From Bacteroidales bacterium UBA7009 (GTDB lineage: Bacteria > Bacteroidota > Bacteroidia > Bacteroidales > Paludibacteraceae): a stretch of DNA of 64,000 nucleotides. How positions within the stretch are numbered: the stretch's first letter is position 1; each line of letters starts with the position of its first letter. The stretch lies in the NCBI GenBank assembly GCA_002449665.1, contig DJXH01000008.1:62001-126000 (forward strand). The letters are read 5' to 3'. The notes under the pieces were generated by a model. It was not told the DNA's origin and searched no databases. It was given only the letters and a program-made list of their open reading frames with translations. This document shows, piece after piece, positions 53,419 to 62,070 of the stretch. Both the position numbers and the translations under genes were made by a program.

Positions 53419-55044
53419 ATGAAAAAGTATATATATCCGACTATCGTGGTGGCAGTGCTGCTTATCGGTCTGCTGCTCGGAAACGCTATCTCCAACAAAG
53501 CCAATGCACAGCGTTTTGTCTTCCGTAACGGACAGATAATGATGGAGCAGAGCGACAAGATTTCCCAACTGCTGCTGCTCCTGCAACAGGCTTACGTGGA
53601 GCCGATAGACCTTGATTCGATAACTGATGAGGCTATGGCTGAACTTGTACAGAAACTTGACCCGCACTCGTCGTATATCCCCGCCAAAGACCTCGAACTC
53701 GTCAATTCCGAACTCTCATCTTCCTTCTCGGGCATAGGCGTACAGTTTAATATTCAGCAAGATACGGTATGCATAGTGGCTGTCATATCGGGCGGACCGA
53801 GCGATGGCGTGGGTGTATTGGCAGGCGACAAGATTGTGGAGGTGAACGACTCCGCTTTTGTAGGTAAGAAAATCAACAACGAGAAAGTGATGCATACTCT
53901 TCGCGGAGAGAAAGGTACGGAGGTCAAACTCGGTATTGTCCGCTCCGGCGAAAGCGAGATGCTGCATTTCACCATAACCCGCGGCGATATACCCGTTTAT
54001 TCCGTAGATGCCAAGTTTATCATTGATGTTCCGCAAAGCAAAGAAAAGATTGGTTATGTGCGCGTAAACAAGTTCGGCGATAACACCTACAAGGAGTTTC
54101 TTTCAGCACTCAACTACCTCAAAGAGCAGGGGGCAACGTCTTATATAGTTGACCTCCGTGAGAACTCCGGCGGCTTTATGCAGGAGGCTATACAGATGGC
54201 AAACGAGTTTCTTGCAGCAGGCGATATGATTGTCTATGCCCAAGGTCGTGCCTATCCGCGTATGGAGAGCAGAGCCAACGGCGGCGGCAGGTTTAAGAAT
54301 GTCAAACTTGCAGTACTGATAGACGATTTCTCCGCATCTGCAAGCGAGATTTTCGCGGGTGCGATGCAAGATAACGACCGCGCCACTATCATCGGTCGCC
54401 GTTCCTTCGGCAAGGGCTTGGTACAACAGCAAATGCCCTTCGACGACGGCAGCGCACTGCGTCTGACCGTAGCACGATACTATATACCCTCAGGCAGGTG
54501 CATACAAAAACCCTACAAGATGGGCGAACAGGCAGACTATGCCAAAGACCTGCTTGAGCGTTTTGAACACGGCGAGCAGTTCTCCAAAGACAGCATACAT
54601 TTTGCCGACACCACCCTCTATTTCACCAAAGGCGGCAGGCGCGTATATGGCGGTGGAGGCATAATGCCGGATATCTTCGTCGGACGTGATACTACGCTCT
54701 ATACCAAGTACTTCAACCGTGTTGCTAACCGCGCTTATACTTATCAGTTCGCTTTCCGGTATACTGACCAACACCGCAAGGAACTGACACGATACAAAGA
54801 CTGGCAGCAACTCGAGAAGCATCTTAACAATGCAAACTGGATGCCGCAGTTCATTGCCTTCTGCAAGGATAAGGGCATAGAGCCGGACCAAGCCGACATC
54901 GCCAAGTCGGCTCCGCTGATACGCCGTCTTGTCAATGCATACATTGTTCGCAACGTCCTCGGCGACGAAGGTTTCTTCCCGCTCTTTGAGCGCGATGATG
55001 ATATTACCAAGCGCGCCGTGGAGTATCTTTCTACAGGCAAGTAA
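53419..55044 (+). CDS. S41-family C-terminal processing protease (CtpA/Prc type)
   Basis: 541 residues. An N-terminal signal anchor (4-22), LDPHSSYIPAKD, a PDZ domain (about 85-170, SFSGIGVQFNI to VGVLAGDKIVEVND) and the S41 catalytic core with LRENSGG, the nucleophile in DDFSASASEIFAGAM and the general-base Lys in RRSFGKGLVQQQM. A C-terminal extension of about 160 residues is typical of Bacteroidetes members. It acts in the periplasm on protein C-termini or unfolded proteins. Middle of the mpl operon. Confidence 0.93.
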   Translation: MKKYIYPTIVVAVLLIGLLLGNAISNKANAQRFVFRNGQIMMEQSDKISQLLLLLQQAYVEPIDLDSITDEAMAELVQKLDPHSSYIPAKDLELVNSELSSSFSGIGVQFNIQQDTVCIVAVISGGPSDGVGVLAGDKIVEVNDSAFVGKKINNEKVMHTLRGEKGTEVKLGIVRSGESEMLHFTITRGDIPVYSVDAKFIIDVPQSKEKIGYVRVNKFGDNTYKEFLSALNYLKEQGATSYIVDLRENSGGFMQEAIQMANEFLAAGDMIVYAQGRAYPRMESRANGGGRFKNVKLAVLIDDFSASASEIFAGAMQDNDRATIIGRRSFGKGLVQQQMPFDDGSALRLTVARYYIPSGRCIQKPYKMGEQADYAKDLLERFEHGEQFSKDSIHFADTTLYFTKGGRRVYGGGGIMPDIFVGRDTTLYTKYFNRVANRAYTYQFAFRYTDQHRKELTRYKDWQQLEKHLNNANWMPQFIAFCKDKGIEPDQADIAKSAPLIRRLVNAYIVRNVLGDEGFFPLFERDDDITKRAVEYLSTGK

Positions 55045-55048
55045 GACT

Positions 55049-55975
55049 ATGTTGGGAGTGATTATCAATCCGCTGTCTGGCAAGTCGGCTCTGCGGGCGC
55101 AAAGACTGTACCTGTGGAAGACTCTGCAAGCACGGCATATACCATTCGACTTTCAAGTAACGCGATATGCGGGGCATGCCGAGGAGATTGCACGCACTTT
55201 TGTGGAAGACTGCGGCTACCGCCGTCTGCTCGTCCTCGGCGGCGACGGTACGCTCTCGGAGGTGGTAAACGGAATAATGCATGCAGGTATAACAGACGAG
55301 GAGCGAAAGAAAGTGACCTTGAGTATTGTCCCCCGCGGTACGGGCAACGACTATGCCAAATACTGGGGACTGACAACAGACTACAAGAAAGCGATTGAGC
55401 GTTTCCTCTGCGGACAGCCGCGAACGATAGACATCGGCCGCCTTGAATACACAGACAACGAGGATGTCTATGACCGCTATTTTATTAACTCCGTAGGTTT
55501 TGGAGTGGATGCGCTGTGCTGCGTGAAAGCCGACAGACTGAAAGAGCGTTTCGGCAGCCGCAAACTCAACTATGTCATCGGACTTGTACTTGCCATAAAA
55601 GAGCAACCCGCCCACGCGGTAACACTTTATGCTGACGACAAAAAAGTATGGCAAGACAGACTCTTTACAATGAATATAGGTATCGGTCCATACTCCGGTG
55701 GCGGTATAAGACAAAACCCGCTGGCAGACCCGACAGACGGCATTTTTCACGCTATGTGCGCTCGTAAGCCGTCTGCCGCAGAGGTAAGGAACGCATTGCG
55801 ACACCTCAAAGACGGCAGCCTGACAAGTCTTGACTTTATTCATACTTTCACGGGGAAAGAAGTGCGATTAGAAACGGAACAGACTTTCTGTTTTGAGACG
55901 GACGGCAGGACGGGATATGCAAAAGGCAACTGCAATATCAGTTGCCTTCACGGTGCTATCCAAATATGCTGTTGA
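55049..55975 (+). CDS. diacylglycerol/lipid kinase family protein (YegS/DgkB type)
   Basis: The start at 55049 (MLGVIINPLSGKS) is chosen because the preceding 40 in-frame residues overlap the protease gene and are not conserved in type. The product is 308 residues: nucleotide loop VLGGDGTLSEVVNGI, VPRGTGNDYAKYWG and the late GGIRQNPLADPTDG pattern of the DAGK catalytic family. It probably phosphorylates diacylglycerol or another lipid at the membrane. Last gene of the mpl operon, ending only 3 bases from the convergent nucleotidyltransferase. Confidence 0.88.
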   Translation: MLGVIINPLSGKSALRAQRLYLWKTLQARHIPFDFQVTRYAGHAEEIARTFVEDCGYRRLLVLGGDGTLSEVVNGIMHAGITDEERKKVTLSIVPRGTGNDYAKYWGLTTDYKKAIERFLCGQPRTIDIGRLEYTDNEDVYDRYFINSVGFGVDALCCVKADRLKERFGSRKLNYVIGLVLAIKEQPAHAVTLYADDKKVWQDRLFTMNIGIGPYSGGGIRQNPLADPTDGIFHAMCARKPSAAEVRNALRHLKDGSLTSLDFIHTFTGKEVRLETEQTFCFETDGRTGYAKGNCNISCLHGAIQICC

Positions 55976-55978
55976 ATA

Positions 55979-56731
55979 TCAGATAAGTGTTTTCGCAAAC
56001 TCCTCCGCTTTGTCCAATTCGCCTATCTTGCCGATGTCCATCATCCTGTAATCGACAGGTATATACGCGCGAATTGGCAAACGCTGACAAAGAGAGAGAT
56101 ACAAGTCCATTATAGGGAACACATCCGGCTCTTTATCCATCAAAAGGAAGAGAGCCGGTGATATGATATGCATACCCGAAAAAGCAAGTTTGGTCAGTTC
56201 GCCCTTTTCCGTTTCGCTACTCAAAGCCTCTTGCACTTCGCGTGGTTTGTATTCACCGGTGGAGATATTGGTCCAGCCTTTTAGCCGGTTTTGCTTATCA
56301 AAGAGCAGATAACGCTGTGTCTGTCTTGGGCTTACAACGAGAGTGGCAAGTGCATCAGATCGATGACTGTCTATAAGCGAGCGGATGTCAATGTTGCTGA
56401 GTACGTCCACGTTGAGCGCAAGCAACGGCTCATCGGTTCCTATCAAGCGGGCGGCTTTTTTCAGTCCGCCCCCCGTCTCAAGCAGACGGTCGCTTTCGTC
56501 GCTTAAGAGAATGTTGCAGCCGAAGTTGTTGTTTGCCTGCAAGTACTGCCGTATTTGCTCACCGAGATGGTGGATATTGATTATGATGTCAGTTATGCCC
56601 GCCTGTTGCAGTTTTTCTATCTGCCACAACAGCAGCGGTTTGCCCAAAACGGGCACAAGGGCTTTGGGCATAGTGTCAGTCAGCGGGCGAAGGCGTGTGC
56701 CGAGACCGGCAGCAAAAATCATTGCTTTCAT
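55979..56731 (-). CDS. MurU-like sugar-1-phosphate nucleotidyltransferase
   Basis: 250 residues with the nucleotidyltransferase signature AAGLGTRLRPLTDTMPKAL (GxGTRxxxxT..PK), metal-site LNVDVLSN and the SDESDRLLETGGGLKKA stretch characteristic of MurU. MurU makes UDP-MurNAc from MurNAc-1-phosphate. The partner kinase AmgK is encoded immediately upstream (27-base gap), so the pair likely forms a cell-wall sugar recycling route. Other sugars (heptose, mannose) cannot be excluded. Confidence 0.8.
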   Translation of the reverse strand: MKAMIFAAGLGTRLRPLTDTMPKALVPVLGKPLLLWQIEKLQQAGITDIIINIHHLGEQIRQYLQANNNFGCNILLSDESDRLLETGGGLKKAARLIGTDEPLLALNVDVLSNIDIRSLIDSHRSDALATLVVSPRQTQRYLLFDKQNRLKGWTNISTGEYKPREVQEALSSETEKGELTKLAFSGMHIISPALFLLMDKEPDVFPIMDLYLSLCQRLPIRAYIPVDYRMMDIGKIGELDKAEEFAKTLI

Positions 56732-56758
56732 TTAGGGTCTGAACTATTGAAGTAGTTT

Positions 56759-58222
56759 TTATTTGGCGTGTGCGGGGAAGGTGCGTTCCGCATTCTGCTC
56801 GCGGTGGATAAGTCTCACTTCCACGCCGAAAGTGTCGTTGATATGCCGTGCCATTTTCTCCGCCGCATATACGCTGCGGTGCTGACCGCCGGTGCAACCG
56901 AAACATACCATAAGATGCTGAAAACCACGCTCTATATAGCGTTTGACACTTGAATCCACGAGTTTATACGCCTCTTCGAGAAATGGTTTCATCTCGCCGT
57001 CTTCCTCTATAAAGCGTATCACGGGTTCGTCCATGCCGGTAAAGTGGGTATAACGCTCATACCGTCCGGGGTTGTTGAGGGCGCGGCAGTCGAACACGTA
57101 TCCGCCGCCGTTGCCGCTACCGTCCTGCGGAATGCCTTTTTTGTAGGAAAAACTGTAAATACGAACTACGAGCGGCTGTTTGATACTAATCTCCTTAAAC
57201 TGCTGCATTTCAGTCATCTGCCGCAGCACTTCTATCAGATACGGATAGTCCTCGCTTTGGGTGGAGAGCAGTTTGCGCAGGTTCTCTATGGCAAAGGGTA
57301 TGGACTGAAGGAAGTGGGGTTTCTTTTCAAAGTAACCGCGGAATCCGTATGCTCCGAGTACTTGCATAGTGCGGAAGAGAACGAAATGGTGCAGCCGTTG
57401 GCGGAAGTCGACTCTATCAATAGGTATGTATTTCTCAATCTCATCAAGATAGGAAACAAGCAACTCCTCACGCAGTTCGTCGCTGAAGTTGGCTTTTGCC
57501 TGCCAGAGGAACGAAGCCACATCGTAGTGTATTGGTCCGCGCCTACCGCCTTGGAAGTCTATGAAGTACGGCACTTCTACAATTTTGCCGTCCGCACTCT
57601 GTTCTGTATGAATCATTACGTTGCGGCTTTGGAAGTCGCGATACATAAATGTACTCATACGCTCTTCGAGCAGGATATAGGCAAGGCGTTCAAACTCGTC
57701 TTCGAGTCTGTTTTCCTGGAACTCTAACCCTGTGGCTTTGAGGAAGCAGTATTTGAAGTAGTTGAGGTCCCACAGTATGCTTCTGAGGTTAAACTCCGGC
57801 TGGGGGTAGCAGTAGCGAAAGTCCATACCTTCCGCACCTTTGGTTTGCAGTCTTGCCAAGGCTCTGATTGTCGTATGGAGCATATCTTTCTCCCGCTGCG
57901 AGAAAGTGCCGGTCTTGCGCCCTTCGCTTATGTAGTCGAAGAGTAGGGTATTACCGAGGTCCTGCTGCAGGTAGCACATATCATCTTCGCTTGCTGCCAC
58001 CACCTGCGGCACATTCAGTCCTTTGCCTGCAAAATGCTGTGCCATATAGAGGAAAGCGCGGTTTTCCTCTTTGGCTGTCCCTGCCACGCCTATGAGCGAT
58101 TGCCCGTCTGTGCTTGTCAGACGGTAGTATTGGCGGTTGCTGCCCGAAGCAGTAAGTGCGGCAGCCGAAGCCACCGCCTTACCTGTATATTGCTCAAAAA
58201 GAGATTGTAATACGTCTTCCAT
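56759..58222 (-). CDS. AmgK-like sugar kinase fused to a RapZ C-terminal domain
   Basis: 487 residues, two domains. Residues 1-325: aminoglycoside-phosphotransferase fold with SGSNRQYYRL, catalytic loop MYRDFQSRNVMIH and metal loop FIDFQGGRRGPIHYDVASF, as in AmgK (MurNAc/GlcNAc anomeric kinase). Residues 350-487: the C-terminal half of RapZ, with RIYSFSYKKG, VFDCRALNNPG and CFGCTGGQHRSVYAAE. In enterobacteria RapZ-C senses glucosamine-6-phosphate and binds small RNAs. The fusion suggests a kinase controlled by, or reporting, amino-sugar levels. It is 18 bases after recA. Confidence 0.85.
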   Translation of the reverse strand: MEDVLQSLFEQYTGKAVASAAALTASGSNRQYYRLTSTDGQSLIGVAGTAKEENRAFLYMAQHFAGKGLNVPQVVAASEDDMCYLQQDLGNTLLFDYISEGRKTGTFSQREKDMLHTTIRALARLQTKGAEGMDFRYCYPQPEFNLRSILWDLNYFKYCFLKATGLEFQENRLEDEFERLAYILLEERMSTFMYRDFQSRNVMIHTEQSADGKIVEVPYFIDFQGGRRGPIHYDVASFLWQAKANFSDELREELLVSYLDEIEKYIPIDRVDFRQRLHHFVLFRTMQVLGAYGFRGYFEKKPHFLQSIPFAIENLRKLLSTQSEDYPYLIEVLRQMTEMQQFKEISIKQPLVVRIYSFSYKKGIPQDGSGNGGGYVFDCRALNNPGRYERYTHFTGMDEPVIRFIEEDGEMKPFLEEAYKLVDSSVKRYIERGFQHLMVCFGCTGGQHRSVYAAEKMARHINDTFGVEVRLIHREQNAERTFPAHAK

Positions 58223-58240
58223 ACTGCTGCCAAGGTACGG

Positions 58241-59248
58241 CTATTTTTTCAGCGACTCCATTATTTTGGCTTCTATCTCGTCTGCCAAGTCGGGATTGTC
58301 GGCAAGCACTTTCTTCGCGGCATCACGCCCTTGTGCAAGGCGATTGCCGTCATAACTGTAGAAAGAGCCTGATTTGGTCAGCACGCCGGTCGTTGTACCG
58401 AGGTCAACAAGTTCGCCTACCTTTGATATGCCTTCGTTGAACATAAGGTCGAACTCCGCTTTACGGAAGGGAGGAGCCACTTTGTTTTTCACTACTTTGA
58501 CACGCACTTGGTTGCCAAGTACCTCGTCGCCGTTCTTGATGGCGGTTACCTTGCGTATGTCGAGGCGCACAGAGGCGTAGAACTTCAGAGCGTTACCGCC
58601 GGTTGTCGTTTCGGGGTTGCCGAACATAACGCCGATTTTCTCACGGAGTTGGTTGATAAAGATGCAGGTGGTCTGCGTCTTGTTGATAGTGGCTGTGAGT
58701 TTGCGCAGTGCCTGCGACATAAGTCTTGCCTGCAAGCCCACTTTGTTGTCGCCCATATCGCCCTCTATCTCGGCTTTAGGTGTGAGGGCTGCTACGGAGT
58801 CGATTACTACTAAATCAACGGCACTGGAGCGTATCAGTTCGTCGGCGATGTCAAGTGCCTGTTCGCCGCAGTCGGGCTGGGCAATGAGCAGGTTCTCCAC
58901 ATCCACTCCGAGTTTCTCGGCATAGAAGCGGTCGAAGGCGTGTTCGGCATCAATAATAGCGGCTATTCCCCCTTGGCGTTGCACCTCTGCCATAGCATGG
59001 ATGGCGAGGGTGGTCTTACCGCTGGACTCCGGACCGTAAATCTCAATTATCCTGCCTCTTGGGTAGCCGCCGACACCGAGCGCGAGGTTAAGACCTACGC
59101 TGCCGGTGGGGATAACGGCAATATCTTCCACTTTATCTTCTCCAAGGCGCATAATGGCACCTTTACCAAAGTCTTTGTCTATCTTAGCCATTGCGAGTTG
59201 CAGGGCTTTCAGTTTCTCTGCTGACGGCATTTTCTTCTCTTCACTCAT
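58241..59248 (-). CDS. recA: recombinase RecA
   Basis: 335 residues, full length. N-terminal FGKGAIMRLG, Walker A GPESSGKTTLAIHAM, DAEHAFDRFYAEKLGVD, Walker B LVVIDSVAALTPKAEIEGD, the L2 loop region FGNPETTTGGNALKFYASVR and the KVVKNKVAPPFRKAEFD stretch. It drives strand exchange and the SOS response. 55 bases after the BspA-type gene, with no obvious promoter in the gap, so read-through is possible; I see no LexA box. Confidence 0.97.
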   Translation of the reverse strand: MSEEKKMPSAEKLKALQLAMAKIDKDFGKGAIMRLGEDKVEDIAVIPTGSVGLNLALGVGGYPRGRIIEIYGPESSGKTTLAIHAMAEVQRQGGIAAIIDAEHAFDRFYAEKLGVDVENLLIAQPDCGEQALDIADELIRSSAVDLVVIDSVAALTPKAEIEGDMGDNKVGLQARLMSQALRKLTATINKTQTTCIFINQLREKIGVMFGNPETTTGGNALKFYASVRLDIRKVTAIKNGDEVLGNQVRVKVVKNKVAPPFRKAEFDLMFNEGISKVGELVDLGTTTGVLTKSGSFYSYDGNRLAQGRDAAKKVLADNPDLADEIEAKIMESLKK

Positions 59249-59303
59249 AGTTTTTATCTTGTTTATGTGTTTTTATTTCGGGATTTCGATATGTCTTTAA
59301 TTC

Positions 59304-61100
59304 TTATTCCTCTGCATCTTTGCGCGGTTTGCAGCCTTTGAAGGGGTTCTTGCCGTACTCTACGTACTCGTCAAGTTCCGGTTCTTCGAGTTTGATACAG
59401 TTGAGGAAAGCCTCTTGGTCGATATATTCAAGTTCGAGGTCTTCCGCCCATATCACCTTCGTGAGGTACGTACATTCGGCAAAGGCTCTTATACCTATCT
59501 CTTTGAGTTGCAGGGGCATTTTCACTTCTTGCAGACTGCGGCAGCCGGAGAAAGCATAGTCGCCTATTCGCTCAAGTTTCTTTCCGAAGACCACTTTGCG
59601 CAGGTTGGTGCAGCCTTCAAAAGCACTCGGGCGAAGTACCTCAAGGTTGTCAAGCAACGTAAGTTCAAAGATACGACTACAGTTCTTGAAAGCACCGTCT
59701 TCTATGGCATTCAGTCGCTCCTCAAAGCGCACTTTCTCAAGTCCTTTGCAGTCCATAAACGCTTGTTTGCCGATGCGGAACAACTCCTTCGGGAAAGCGA
59801 TACTCTCTATCTGCAGGCAACCTGCAAAAGCCTCATCGTCAATAGCATATAGATTTTCCGGGAAACGGACGGTGAGCAGATGTGAGCAGTCGCGGAACGT
59901 ACCTTTGCTTACAGTAGTCAAGTTGGCAGGCAGTTCCACTTTCTCAAGTTTGAGGCAATTAGCAAAGGCCATCTCGCCTATCTGCTCCACCGATACGGGG
60001 AAATCAATTTTCTCCAGTTCCACGCAGCCGGTAAAAGCACCGTCTTCTATCGCACGTAGGGTAGAGGGCAGTGTTATCTTCTTAAACTGGCGGCAGGCAA
60101 AGAAACAGCCTTTGGGTATCACCTCTATGCCTTCCGGCAGGTTCTGCTCCAAGAGATTGACACAGCCGTAGAAAGCACCCGCTCCCACCTCTTTTACCGT
60201 ATTAGGCATAGTGGCTTTTCTCAGGAGCGCGCACTCATAAAAAGCGTACATTCCTACTTTCGTAACGCCTTCGGGTATAACCACCTCTTCGAGGGCGGCA
60301 CAGTGGTAGAAAGCGGCGTTCGGAATCTCCTTGACGGTGGCAGGTATGGTGATGGTCTTCACTTTCTTATTGCCGGACAGTGCGCCGCTTGCGATGATGC
60401 GTGTCGGCACTTTGGTCTTAAACACGTATTTGGCAGGTGCATCGTCATTCACGCGGATAAGACAGTCTTCTATAAAGAGCGAACCGCGTTTCCATTTCTT
60501 CTCATTATTGTATATTCCGCAGCCGGAGAAAGCATCTTCGCCTATCCAAGTAACGGACTTGGGTATGTTGATTTTGGTGAGCGACTTGCAGCCCTTGAAG
60601 GTGTCGTGGTCTATCATCGTCAGTTTGTCGTGCAAAACTACGTTGGTAACGGTCTTGTTGTTCTCAAACGCACCGGCGGCTATAAGTCTGACATCGGCAG
60701 GAACAACGTATTTGGGCTTAATGGACTTGTTGGTAGAGAGCAGAATGCCGTCAATTATCATTGCGCCGTCTTTCCAGAGGTTCTTGTCCTGAATAAAGGC
60801 CGTACCGTCAAAAGCACTGCGATAGATGTGCTTAATCGTAGGCGGCAACACTATGGTTGTCAGTTTTTTGCAACCCTTGAAGGCTTTGTCGCCTATCTCG
60901 GTAACGGTATAGGTGCGTTGCCCCACTTGTATCGTTTCGGGGATAAGCACCTCGCCGCTTGCCAGCGGATTGCTTGTTACCTCTGCCGTACCATCGGAGG
61001 GGTTAAGCAGATAAAAAATGTCGTCAACCTGCGCTTTCTCCTGCTGCGCATACACCAAAGCCGACAGGCTTACAAAAAGAAGAGTGAAGAAGTGTTTCAT
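59304..61100 (-). CDS. secreted BspA-type leucine-rich repeat protein
   Basis: The start at 61100 (MKHFFTLLFVSLSALVYAQ signal peptide) is preferred to 61160, which lies upstream of the predicted transcript start. The 598 residues consist nearly entirely of LRR_5 repeats of about 23 residues: IGDKAFKGCKKLTTIVLP, VGMYAFYECALLRKATMP, IGEMAFANCLKLEKVELP and so on, about 20 units. BspA-like proteins of oral Bacteroidales bind fibronectin and other host proteins; this one has no visible T9SS or LPXTG-type sorting signal at its short acidic end (KPRKDAEE). A promoter lies at 61130-61160. Confidence 0.9.
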   Translation of the reverse strand: MKHFFTLLFVSLSALVYAQQEKAQVDDIFYLLNPSDGTAEVTSNPLASGEVLIPETIQVGQRTYTVTEIGDKAFKGCKKLTTIVLPPTIKHIYRSAFDGTAFIQDKNLWKDGAMIIDGILLSTNKSIKPKYVVPADVRLIAAGAFENNKTVTNVVLHDKLTMIDHDTFKGCKSLTKINIPKSVTWIGEDAFSGCGIYNNEKKWKRGSLFIEDCLIRVNDDAPAKYVFKTKVPTRIIASGALSGNKKVKTITIPATVKEIPNAAFYHCAALEEVVIPEGVTKVGMYAFYECALLRKATMPNTVKEVGAGAFYGCVNLLEQNLPEGIEVIPKGCFFACRQFKKITLPSTLRAIEDGAFTGCVELEKIDFPVSVEQIGEMAFANCLKLEKVELPANLTTVSKGTFRDCSHLLTVRFPENLYAIDDEAFAGCLQIESIAFPKELFRIGKQAFMDCKGLEKVRFEERLNAIEDGAFKNCSRIFELTLLDNLEVLRPSAFEGCTNLRKVVFGKKLERIGDYAFSGCRSLQEVKMPLQLKEIGIRAFAECTYLTKVIWAEDLELEYIDQEAFLNCIKLEEPELDEYVEYGKNPFKGCKPRKDAEE

Positions 61101-61129
61101 AATTTTATGGGATTGTGCAATAGTATGCG

Positions 61130-61160
61130 CAAAGGTACGGATTATTTCCCGTTTTGACAA
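61130..61160 (-). promoter_or_regulatory. promoter of the BspA-type gene
   Basis: TTG (61160-61158), 20 bases, TACCTTTG (61137-61130) on the minus strand, 30 bases before the ATG at 61100. It may also feed recA downstream. Confidence 0.75.
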
Positions 61161-61173
61161 AAATATGCAGCAA

Positions 61174-61209
61174 AAAAATCAGCAGAGCCTGTATGCTCTG
61201 CTGATTTTT
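61174..61209 (-). terminator. terminator of the rpmB-rpmG-DUF4295 operon
   Basis: A perfect 15-bp stem, aaaaatcagcagagc (61174-61188) with gctctgctgattttt (61195-61209), has a 6-base loop. On the minus strand it is followed by TT and begins 20 bases after the DUF4295 stop. Confidence 0.9.
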
Positions 61210-61229
61210 ATACGTATTTCCACAGATAA

Positions 61230-61382
61230 TCAGTTGAAGTAAGTTTTCACTTTTTCGTTCTCAACTATTTCTTCTTGGAAGATATAAGCACCTGTCTTGG
61301 GCGATTTTACCATCTTAATACATTTGGTATGGTTACGTCCTGCATTACCTGTTTGAAGGGTAGCGACCGCTTTCTTTGCCAT
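61230..61382 (-). CDS. DUF4295 family small basic protein
   Basis: 50 residues, from the ATG at 61382 to TGA at 61230: MAKKAVATLQTGNAGRNHTK at the N-terminus and EEIVENEKVKTYF near the end. DUF4295 proteins are found directly after the L33 gene in Bacteroidetes and look like a ribosome-associated protein, though no function has been assigned. 19 bases after rpmG, before the operon terminator. Confidence 0.88.
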   Translation of the reverse strand: MAKKAVATLQTGNAGRNHTKCIKMVKSPKTGAYIFQEEIVENEKVKTYFN

Positions 61383-61401
61383 AGTTTAGTCCTTTCTTTA
61401 A

Positions 61402-61590
61402 TTACTTGATTTCTTTGTGGATGGTATAACGTTTCAAGATGGGGTTATACTTTTTGAGCTCAAGGCGATCGGGGGTGTTCTTACGGTTTTTGGTCGTAAT
61501 GTATCTTGACATACCCGGCATACCGCTTGCTTTCTGTTCGGTGCATTCAAGTATTACTTGCACGCGAGCCTCTTTAGTTTTCTTTGCCAT
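61402..61590 (-). CDS. rpmG: 50S ribosomal protein L33
   Basis: 62 residues: MAKKTKEARVQVILECTEQK, SRYITTKNRKNTPDRLELKK and YNPILKRYTIHKEIK, all typical of L33. It lacks the zinc-binding Cys pairs (one Cys only), so it is the zinc-independent form. Middle gene of rpmB-rpmG-DUF4295. Confidence 0.95.
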   Translation of the reverse strand: MAKKTKEARVQVILECTEQKASGMPGMSRYITTKNRKNTPDRLELKKYNPILKRYTIHKEIK

Positions 61591-61608
61591 TGCGATTTTC
61601 CCTTTCGT

Positions 61609-61848
61609 TTATTCGTAAAGATACCCCTTTTCTGCCGCCTGCTTCAAAGCCGCATCTAAACCGATTTTGTTAATAGTACGCAGACCTGCTGCACTGACGT
61701 TCAGCGAGATCCAACAATCCTGTTCTACCCAGTAGAACTTCTTGTGGAAGAGGTTCACATCGAAGGTGCGCTTTGTATGGCGCTTCGAGTGAGACACATT
61801 GCATCCACCCATGGCTTTCTTGCCTGTGATTTGACAAATTTTTGACAT
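61609..61848 (-). CDS. rpmB: 50S ribosomal protein L28
   Basis: 79 residues: MSKICQITGKKAMGGCNVSH, KRTFDVNLFHKKFYW and ISLNVSAAGLRTINKIG are the L28 signatures. First gene of the ribosomal trio, with a consensus promoter at 61957-61987 and 18 bases before rpmG. Confidence 0.96.
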   Translation of the reverse strand: MSKICQITGKKAMGGCNVSHSKRHTKRTFDVNLFHKKFYWVEQDCWISLNVSAAGLRTINKIGLDAALKQAAEKGYLYE

Positions 61849-61956
61849 TGTAGTATATATTTTTTAGTTTCTTTCAATAACCAAAACGCTCTCTTTCAAG
61901 AGCCTATCCACACCATAATACGGCACAGGTGTGCCTACTTCAAGCGAAAAATCGTG

Positions 61957-61987
61957 CAAAGGTACGAAAATGTTTTTGTTTTACCAA
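61957..61987 (-). promoter_or_regulatory. promoter of rpmB operon
   Basis: TTG (61987-61985), 20 bases, TACCTTTG (61964-61957) on the minus strand. The leader is about 100 bases and may carry autoregulatory structure; an interrupted GTAGGCACAC / GTGTGGATAG repeat is all I see. Confidence 0.7.
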
Positions 61988-62070
61988 ACTTTTGCACGAT
62001 TTTCTTTATATTTTTATCAAAATGCCTTGATTATTTATCTATCTCCATACACACAAGACATTATATTCTT

